From: Ostreococcus lucimarinus CCE9901
Taxonomy: Eukaryota; Chlorophyta; Mamiellophyceae; Mamiellales; Bathycoccaceae
Assembly (NCBI RefSeq): GCF_000092065.1
Contig: NC_009357.1
Span: forward strand, 682,001 to 746,000
DNA: 64,000 nucleotides
Direction of reading: 5' to 3'
Shown here one piece after another: positions 37,365 through 44,800 of this stretch. A program made the translations under genes and the position numbers. Numbering within the stretch: the first letter of the stretch is position 1; every line of letters begins with the position of its first letter. The notes beneath the pieces were generated by a model. That model did not search any database and was not told where the DNA came from. It was given only the letters and a program-made list of their open reading frames with translations.

Positions 37365-38231
37365 ATGCTGCGCGCGATGCGTCGGCGCGCCGGCGCGCTC
37401 GCGCGAGAGGCGCGCGCGCGCGCGCGCGCGACGACGACGACGACGACGGCGACGGCGACGGCGACGGCGACGACGCGACCGCGAGGCTTGATGACGTTGT
37501 CGACGCGCGAGACGATTTCGTCGCGCGCGGCGCCGTGGACGGCGCTGACGACGACGACGGCGCCGACGACGACGGCGCCGACGACGACGACGCGCCGGGG
37601 CGCGCGAACGATGTTCATTCAGACGCAAACGACGCCGAATCCGATGAGCCTGATGTTTCAGCCCGGGCGCGAGGTGTACGCGGAGGGGTCGAAGAATTTT
37701 TCAAACGCGAGGGAAGCGATGGCGAGCCCGCTGGCGAAGCGGTTGTTCGCGATCGAAGGCGTCACGAATGTCTTCTTCGGGATCGACTTCGTGACGGTGA
37801 CGAAGGGCGAAGACGCGGAGTGGGAGACGGTGAAACCGCAGACGTTTGAGGCGATTACGAACTTTTACGCGAGCGGAGAGACGGTGATGGACGAGGAGAA
37901 ATTGGCGGCGAGCGGGACGGCGATCGCGGAGGACGACGATGAAATCGTGGCGATGATCAAGGAACTCCTCGAGACGAGGATTCGACCGGCGGTGGCGGAA
38001 GACGGGGGAGACATCGTGTTCAAGGCGTTCGATCCCGAGAGCGGGCTCGTGACGGTGCAGTTGCAAGGCTCTTGCGACGGGTGCCCTTCGTCGAGCGTGA
38101 CGCTGAAGAGTGGGATCGAAAATATGCTGATGCACTACGTGCCCGAAGTCAAGGGCGTGGTGCAGGCTGGGCAAGACGACGGCGAGATGGATTTGCTCGA
38201 CTTGGCGGATTTGCATCGAGGGCGAAAGTAG
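37365..38231 (+). CDS. NFU1: Mitochondrial NFU-type iron-sulfur scaffold
   Basis: 288 aa from the ATG at 37365 (MLRAMRRRAGALAREAR). The first ~80 residues are Arg/Thr/Ala-rich, a mitochondrial presequence, partly coded by a (GACGGC) repeat. The NFU N-terminal domain follows (MFIQTQTTPNPMSLMFQPGR to VFFGIDFVTVTK). The C-terminal NifU-like domain has RIRPAVAEDGGDIVFKAFDP (starting at TRIRPAV) and the cluster-binding C-x-x-C in LQGSCDGCPSSSVTLKSG. Two such proteins share one 4Fe-4S cluster between the CxxC pairs and pass it to lipoate synthase and respiratory complexes. The start faces the AAMP-like gene 192 bp away. Confidence 0.95.
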   Translation: MLRAMRRRAGALAREARARARATTTTTTATATATATTRPRGLMTLSTRETISSRAAPWTALTTTTAPTTTAPTTTTRRGARTMFIQTQTTPNPMSLMFQPGREVYAEGSKNFSNAREAMASPLAKRLFAIEGVTNVFFGIDFVTVTKGEDAEWETVKPQTFEAITNFYASGETVMDEEKLAASGTAIAEDDDEIVAMIKELLETRIRPAVAEDGGDIVFKAFDPESGLVTVQLQGSCDGCPSSSVTLKSGIENMLMHYVPEVKGVVQAGQDDGEMDLLDLADLHRGRK

Positions 38232-38371
38232 CGACCCGCGCGCGTATCACATCATAACTTTCAGTCGGCGCCGTATAATAACTGAATTTCCACCATTCAT
38301 TGATTTAACGACGCCCGCGCGCGCGGTCGCGCGTCGAGCGTTCAACACCAATCATTTGTCGTCCCGCGACG

Positions 38372-39490
38372 ATGTCGTACGGCGCGACGCCCGGCGCGAC
38401 GATCGATGCCGATTCGTCGTTCGGGCGTCGACGCGAGGACGGCGTGCGCGTGTCGCCGCGCGCGCTGCTCGGCGCGATCGCGGTGGCGTGCGCGGCGGCG
38501 CTCGCGGCGCACGAGGTCGGACGGTCGACGGGCGCGCGGCTCGGATTGAAGGCGGGGCTGGGACTGTGCTCGTGCGAGTGTCGGTGCGACTCGGACGGCG
38601 GCGGCGGCGGCGGCGGCGCGCCGGCGCTGTCCGTCGCGCGAGGCGCCGCGGCGAACATGCCGAAGACGCTGTTGGATGTCGAGGTGACGGATCCGCGGCG
38701 TTGCGGGACGTTGGCGGCGGAGCGTAATTACAGCGCGTGGGTCCACTACGACGAACACGTCGAGGCGGCGGAGAAGCGAAACAGGTGCGCGTTTTACGAC
38801 ATCTTCGGCCCGTTCGCCGGGGACGAGACGGACGAACACCGGGTGACTGGATGTTCGGTCCCGGGCATGACGCCGCTGGGCGGATGCGGAACGGTGCGAG
38901 GCTGGCACAGAACGGCGTCGCAGGCGTACGCCATGGGCATGGGCAACGCGCCGTCGTCTAACGTCTGTCGACAGTTCGCCGCCCAACACGGTTACGAAGC
39001 GTGGCTCTGGCTCTCCCCGGCGCACCCCGAAGCCGCTCGCAGGAACTCGTGCGTCTTCTACAGCGCTTTCCACTCGGCGCACGCGGACGAGCCCGGGGAC
39101 GTCATTCACGGCACCGCGTGCACCAATCCTCACGCCTCCGTCGCCAACGGCTGTCGCAACCACGCGCGACACGCTCAAAACGAAATCGAGGGTTGGGCAC
39201 ACGCGACGCACACCTACGCAGAAGGCTTCGGCAAAGCCAAGGGTCCGGGTGACTGCAAGCGATACGCCAAGCAACACGGATACCCGAGTTTTCTCTTCAT
39301 CAACGAAAAGCACCCGTCCGCGCAGCACCGTTTCAGTTGCGCGTACTACCTCAGCAACGGGGCGGGCGAGGTTGAGCCGGGATGGGGGCCGTACTCTGCG
39401 TCGACGCAAATCGTCAACAGCGGGAACGACGACATTCACATTCTCGGGTGCGCCGACGACTCGAAGACGCCGCTCGAAGGGTGCGCGTGA
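38372..39490 (+). CDS. Type II membrane protein with triplicated four-cysteine module, unknown function
   Basis: 372 aa. One hydrophobic segment (ALLGAIAVACAAALAAHEV, ~31-49) near the N-terminus acts as signal anchor; then a Cys-rich stalk (CSCECRC) and a Gly run. The rest is three copies of one module. Cysteines are at 111, 139, 161, 172; 199, 227, 250, 261; and 294, 323, 360, 371, a spacing of about C-x27-C-x21-C-x10-C, with a longer middle loop in copy 3. Each copy has a Tyr-rich strand (NYSAWVHY, GYEAWLWL, GYPSFLFI), an H-x-x-A...R helix and C-x-[FY]-Y. Between copies lies GW-x-HxT...YA-x-G-x-G. The even cysteine number suggests two disulfides per module in a lumenal or outer space. I recognise no family. 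Confidence 0.8.
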   Translation: MSYGATPGATIDADSSFGRRREDGVRVSPRALLGAIAVACAAALAAHEVGRSTGARLGLKAGLGLCSCECRCDSDGGGGGGGAPALSVARGAAANMPKTLLDVEVTDPRRCGTLAAERNYSAWVHYDEHVEAAEKRNRCAFYDIFGPFAGDETDEHRVTGCSVPGMTPLGGCGTVRGWHRTASQAYAMGMGNAPSSNVCRQFAAQHGYEAWLWLSPAHPEAARRNSCVFYSAFHSAHADEPGDVIHGTACTNPHASVANGCRNHARHAQNEIEGWAHATHTYAEGFGKAKGPGDCKRYAKQHGYPSFLFINEKHPSAQHRFSCAYYLSNGAGEVEPGWGPYSASTQIVNSGNDDIHILGCADDSKTPLEGCA

Positions 39491-39690
39491 GCCGAGCTCG
39501 GCGTCGTCCGTCGTCGAGACATTTTCCCCGACAGACGTCCCGAGCGACAAAGTGCAAGACACACAAGACATCATTTACCACTACAGTATACTGTACATTA
39601 AACGAGAATCGCGGCACCGGCGCCGGCGCGCGCGGCGACCCGCCGGACGGCGTCCGCGTCGTGTAATAATTCCACGAATGAACAAAGAAA

Positions 39691-40941
39691 TCATCGTCGA
39701 GCTAACTTGCGTTCGTCGCTATCGATCTTGCCGCCGAGAGCCTCTTCGAGTTCCGAAACGCCCGCCGCATCGGTGTCCGTTCGCCCGCTTAAGAGGCTCG
39801 AGAACCAGTTGTACGTCGACGTTCCGAGTCCGAGTCGACTTTGTAAGCTACATTTCGAGTCAGCCATTTCGTCCGTGAACCGGTCGGAGTCGCAGTGACA
39901 GCTGTGACCTTTCGGTTCGTTGAAGTTCAACACCGACGTCTTCACCGGGCACAACCCAAACGTTTGATCGAGCAACGTCTTGAACTTATTATCTCGCGCG
40001 ACGGCAACGATGGTGAGCTCGATCCCAGAATTCGGTGTGGCGAAAATATCATCCCACGCACCGTGATCGACTCTCAAGTACGCCGTCGGCGTGGCCTTTC
40101 CATCGGCATCCGCGCTCGCGCCCGCGAGATAGACTGAGTACCCGTACTGCGCGACGAGCTTAACTTCCCCCAGTAACGCCTTACGCTGCGCCTTGCTCGT
40201 AATCTCACGTCGCCAAATAATCGTACTGACTTTTCCACTCGCCAAACCTTTCTTGAACCGCGCGAATTGCGAGCGAGAGCGCTTCGCGTCGTTGATCAAA
40301 ACCGTCAGCTTCGCCTTGGGCGACGTCTTCGCGATTTGCTCAAACTCCTCATCGAGCTGTCGACTCACTCGTCGATCGTTCCATAACTTCTCCACTATCG
40401 AATTGTCGTGTCCGAGATCCTTCAGCGTCGCGCTCAACGTCTCCACCGCGCGCTCGTCCACGTACGTCCTCGTCTCGCACTCAAACGCTCCCGCGTTCGC
40501 CATCGCGTTCACCCAAAATCCCATCTTCGTCGCCATCCCCGCGTCCACGCTTCCCCGCCTTCGCATCACTCTCGCATCGTCGCCCTCGCGTCCGGACCCT
40601 GGTTCCGGCAATCCGATCGTCATCACCACGCACGGTCCCGGCGCGTGTCTCGCTCGCACCGTCAACGCCAGCTCCGCCGCGATGAAATCCGCCCGCGCCT
40701 CCCTCGCGCTGTAGTGACACGCCCGGTGCTCGAACCACGATCGCTGCGTCTCTTTCAGCGTTCGCACGCACCGCGCGTCCAGCGCCGGGTCGTACGCGCC
40801 GCCCAGCGATACCTGCGCGAGTCCGAGCGCGAGCGCGACGACGGTGGCGAGCGCGACGCACGCGGCGCACGCGCGGCCGCGCTTGACGCCCTGGCGCAGC
40901 GCGCGCGAGCGCCGACGAAGTTGCTCTTTGCTCAGCCCCAT
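39691..40941 (-). CDS. Signal-anchored unknown protein
   Basis: 416 aa. The start (MGLSKEQLRRRSRALRQGVK) is basic, followed by one hydrophobic segment (ACAACVALATVVALALGLAQ, ~24-43), giving a type II topology. The lumenal part has a CVVMTIGLPEPGSGREG strand, a FWVNAMANAGAFECETRTYV region, an AKLTVLINDAKRSRSQF strand-helix and paired cysteines near the end (SVLNFNEPKGHSCHCDSDRF). Some order of elements is like FkbM or other Rossmann methyltransferases, but no SAM motif (GxGxG) is seen, so I do not assign one. The gene could make a Golgi enzyme. It is convergent with the four-cysteine-module gene and on the same strand as the thioredoxin-like gene. Confidence 0.68.
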   Translation of the reverse strand: MGLSKEQLRRRSRALRQGVKRGRACAACVALATVVALALGLAQVSLGGAYDPALDARCVRTLKETQRSWFEHRACHYSAREARADFIAAELALTVRARHAPGPCVVMTIGLPEPGSGREGDDARVMRRRGSVDAGMATKMGFWVNAMANAGAFECETRTYVDERAVETLSATLKDLGHDNSIVEKLWNDRRVSRQLDEEFEQIAKTSPKAKLTVLINDAKRSRSQFARFKKGLASGKVSTIIWRREITSKAQRKALLGEVKLVAQYGYSVYLAGASADADGKATPTAYLRVDHGAWDDIFATPNSGIELTIVAVARDNKFKTLLDQTFGLCPVKTSVLNFNEPKGHSCHCDSDRFTDEMADSKCSLQSRLGLGTSTYNWFSSLLSGRTDTDAAGVSELEEALGGKIDSDERKLARR

Positions 40942-41059
40942 CTCGGCGCGACGAGGACGCGCGCGCGGGCGTCGACGAATGCGGACCGATCGATCGATGT
41001 AATCGCGTCGCGACGCCGTTACAGGACGAGGCGCCGGGACGGGACGAAGAGACGCGACG

Positions 41060-41743
41060 CTAGACCGGACGGAGCGCCTCGCCCCTGAGCGCGGCCTCGC
41101 GCGCGCGACGAGCGATGCGAGGCGTTAAAAGCTCGCCGAACTCGCACCAAAACTTGCCCTGCTCGCGCTGCGCGAGACGCACGGCGTCGCGCTTGGCCCA
41201 ACCGGCGCGCCGACGATGGCGCCGCGAGCGACCGCGCACGGGCAAATCGCCGAGTTTCAACCCGCCCAGGGGATCGCCGGCGTCGACGGCGTCGATCACG
41301 CGATCCTCGATCGTCTGTCGGTGGCCGATCTGCTGCAAACCGACGAGCTCGGTGAGGGTGTTCAGATCGAAGACGCCCGGATATCGTCTGCCGCCGACGC
41401 GCCACGTCGGCGTCGTCGCGCACCGCGCGCACGTCAAGCACCTCGACGCGTTCCCGCAATCGACGTAGTGCTGTCGCCATCGCGTCGGGAGGAGCTCGGC
41501 GAGGAGTTGTTTTTGTTGCTTGCACTTCTCGCACCACGGCGCGCCGAGGAGCGCGACGTCGAGTCGACGCAGCGCCTGGCCGAGCGCGCGGATTTTGTCC
41601 CCATCGGTGTCATCGTTCGCGCGCGTCGCGCTCTGCGCCTCCGCGGCGCGACGCGCGCGAGCGGAGAGCTCGACGTCGTCCTTGCGCGCGTGTCGAGGCT
41701 CGCACGCGCGCGTGCGCGCGCGGAGATTGATCGCGAGCGCCAT
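41060..41743 (-). CDS. Thioredoxin-like protein with CxxC, VKOR-associated type
   Basis: 227 aa. After a basic N-terminus, residues ~60-145 look like the thioredoxin-like part that is fused to VKOR in plants and cyanobacteria: VALLGAPWCEKCKQQKQLLA with the C-x-x-C, YVDCGNASRCLTCARC with extra cysteines, then TPTWRVGGRRYPGVFDLNTL with the cis-proline and glycine. The VKOR membrane domain itself is missing. The C-terminal ~75 residues are basic and helical. It could reduce or oxidise disulfides in plastid or lumen; no clear signal peptide is present. It sits between two genes for Cys-rich or secreted proteins. The start codon is 156 bp from that of the 1900-aa gene, divergent. Confidence 0.65.
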   Translation of the reverse strand: MALAINLRARTRACEPRHARKDDVELSARARRAAEAQSATRANDDTDGDKIRALGQALRRLDVALLGAPWCEKCKQQKQLLAELLPTRWRQHYVDCGNASRCLTCARCATTPTWRVGGRRYPGVFDLNTLTELVGLQQIGHRQTIEDRVIDAVDAGDPLGGLKLGDLPVRGRSRRHRRRAGWAKRDAVRLAQREQGKFWCEFGELLTPRIARRAREAALRGEALRPV

Positions 41744-41899
41744 CGCGGCGTCGAATGCGGGTTCGAACTTTCAAGCCGCGGGGACGCGCGCGGAACTTTG
41801 CGACGCGCGCGACGCGCCTTCGCGAGCGCGCGCGAGAGAGAACGTCCGTGAGTATGATTAGCATCGCACGGCGCGAACGCGCGCGTCGTTGAGCGCACG

Positions 41900-44800
41900 A
41901 TGACGCGTGGAGAGCGCCGCGCGCGCGGCAACGCTGGGACAACGGCCGGACGACGCGCGCGCGGTGCTCGAGCGCTGTGCGCGATCGCGCTCGCGCGCGC
42001 GCTCGTGGGTGACGTTTCGCGCTACTTTGTGCTCGCGCAGACGGTCAGCACGGGAGCGCCGCTGGTCGGGGCGACGAACGGCGCCGCGCAGGCGGTGCTG
42101 GACTTCGCGAGCGCGCCGGGCGGACGGTGCTCGCCGAACGACGACTCGAACACGATGGCGTGCGAAAAGCTCGAACCGCCGTCGACGAAGAATTACGCGT
42201 CGTTTGACTTTTATGTGAACGACGTCAACGGCGCGCGGTGCGATAAGTGTGGGAGGGAGTGTAGTTTGGACGGCGCCGCGTGGGCGTATTGCGGCGCGAC
42301 GCCGGTGTGGTACTTTGGGTTGTCGTACGGGCAACACCAGTTCAAGGTGCGAGGACTCGGTGGAGATAACGTCGCGGGGACGGCCGTGGTGTATGACTGG
42401 ATGAATGAAGAACCGTTGAAGGTGGAGTGGGATTCGGGATATTCCACGCCTTCGTCGTACTTGAATTCAAACGCTGTGTTGACGTTTCATTTGGCGTCGT
42501 CGCGGCCGAGCTCAAATTACGTGCAGTTTGAATACAGTACGACGAATGATTACATCAAGACGTTCACGCGATTATCGATTGGGGTGACATCGGTGAGCGT
42601 GACACCGAGTTATGGGTCGAATAGGTTTACATTCAGGGCGATATCCATAGAGTCGTTCACGGGGAAATCGCTCACCGAGTCTTCGGTGAACGAGATTGAG
42701 CTTTTGTACGTCGCCGATAACGTCAACCCCTCGTTGGCCTTCGTGAGTGGACTCGCAAACGGAGGAACGACGCAGAAAGGATCGATGGAGTACGTAATTA
42801 GCGCTTTAGACGTGGACCCAACGAATGGATACGAATCTGGATTGGCAACGCTCGACGTGCAGCTCTTTCGGCTGGATAACGGGGCAACGTCGCCGTCGCC
42901 GTTGCGCGCATGGACGACGTATCACACATTTAGTGGCGCTCCTGTGGACAAAAACGTAACGGTGACTTTAACAAACATCGCGTCGCTGGCGGACACGACG
43001 TATAAATTAGAGATTAGAGCTACAGATCTTGCAGGAAACGTCGCAACAACGATTGGTAGGACTTTCGTCGTGCAGTTGTCAAGCTTGGTGAACGTTCCCG
43101 ATTCGTCTGGTCTGAGTGCGTCGACCACAGAGCGGCTACAGACGACGTCTGGGGCGATTAAACTAGCTTCACAGCCATCAGATGGATCTCTCGTACCCGT
43201 TGCGTACGAGGTGAGCGCAATCGTCGGCGGCACTCTTGTGCTTGAATCAGCGACGAGCGTGGCTTTGGCCAACAACACGCTTGTCACGGCATCAGATGCG
43301 CTCAATGGTTTCAGGTTCACGCCTACGGCTGGATTTTATACGAACGATCAGTACGCGAGTACGTTTGGTTTTGATTTGAAGCCTTCCACGAGCACGTCAG
43401 ACTTGTCTCAAGTCGTCAATTTACCTGCGCATTCCACCATCACCGTCACAGCGACGAATGATCCACCCGTAGTGAGTGTCACAGCGCACTACAAGTTGAC
43501 CCCAATACACGTGTCGGACGGTGCGAACATTGGAACCGTGGTACGTGATATTTTAGATGCTAACGTCATCGATTATGATTACCTCTCGTCGAACAACACT
43601 GTTCCTTACGGCTTCGCCGTTGTGGGCGCCGACGAGACGCGAGGCGCGTGGCAGTTTTCAACGAATGGTGGTTCTTCATGGACAAATTTCAACACTGCTG
43701 GTGCGTTGAGTACGACGAATGCATTAATGCTCACGGCGACGACAAACGACCGAGTGCGATTTGTACCCACGGCAACGACTCTCCAGGATCAGTTCATCGC
43801 TTCCTTTGCGTTTAAAGGTTGGGATGGCACGACGAGCGAAGCGACAGGAGCCACTGGCATTGACATCACAACGAGTGGACATACGGCAACGACTGGATCG
43901 ATTAGCGTTTCAACCGTCACTGCCACCATTCTTGTGCGTGGTCTTTCTCATAGTTTATTCGAGCAAGCTGCACAAACGACAACAGCGAGCTCACGACAAG
44001 CGTACAGCGCAGCACTTTACAGTTGCCCGCCGACGCACCGGCGAAGTATTCGTATCCCCGTCGCTGCAACGTCGAGCACGTCCTCTTCTTGTGCGGGCAC
44101 CACGTCAACCGCTCAGCCTAAGATAAAGGCTTCGTCAGCTCTTACGGTCTCACCTCCTTGGACGATCGAGGCTTGGGTGCGTCGCGATGCTTGGCTCAGC
44201 GAACAGACGTTATTTCAGAATCCAAGCGATTTGAGTGCAGTCATGCTCGAAATGAGCGACGCAAGCGGGAAGGTTGGTGTCGTGCCGCCGTCGGGTGTGA
44301 GCGGTGGTACATTTAACTATGCAGCTCCACTGGGGACTTGGGTGCACTTGGCCTTCGTCATGTACGAGAACAATCATCCTTCCGCTTACAGCGCGCCTGG
44401 GGCGAATTTGCGCCTCATCGTAAACGGCGTCTTTCACAGCGAAATCACAAACGTCGGTTTCGCCATGCCACATGGCATCATCGGTGGTTCTGGTCTCGCT
44501 GGATTCTCGATCGATGAGGTGCGATTTTGGTCCATCGCCCGATCGACGGAAGATATTTACACCAACATGAATCGTTTTGTCGCGGGCACGGAGACTGGGC
44601 TCGTATCGTACGTTCCCTTTGACGCGGGATGCGGTAGCACCGTGGTCGACAGAGACAGCGGAAGCTCGACCACTTGGACGCTCGTATCTCACGAGTGGAT
44701 TGATGCGCGCATATTTTCCTGCGCTTCGTTGACCTCCGTATCGCCTGCAAGCGTGAATTTGTACAACACTTCAAATTTGCAGCTCACTGGCGAGCGCTTT

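Noticed and set aside
39691-40941. FkbM-type methyltransferase for the signal-anchored protein
   Set aside because: Topology fits, but no SAM-binding glycine motif could be found.
41744-41790. Possible tRNA B box (gggttcgaac)
   Set aside because: No A box at the right distance and no cloverleaf pairing can be drawn.
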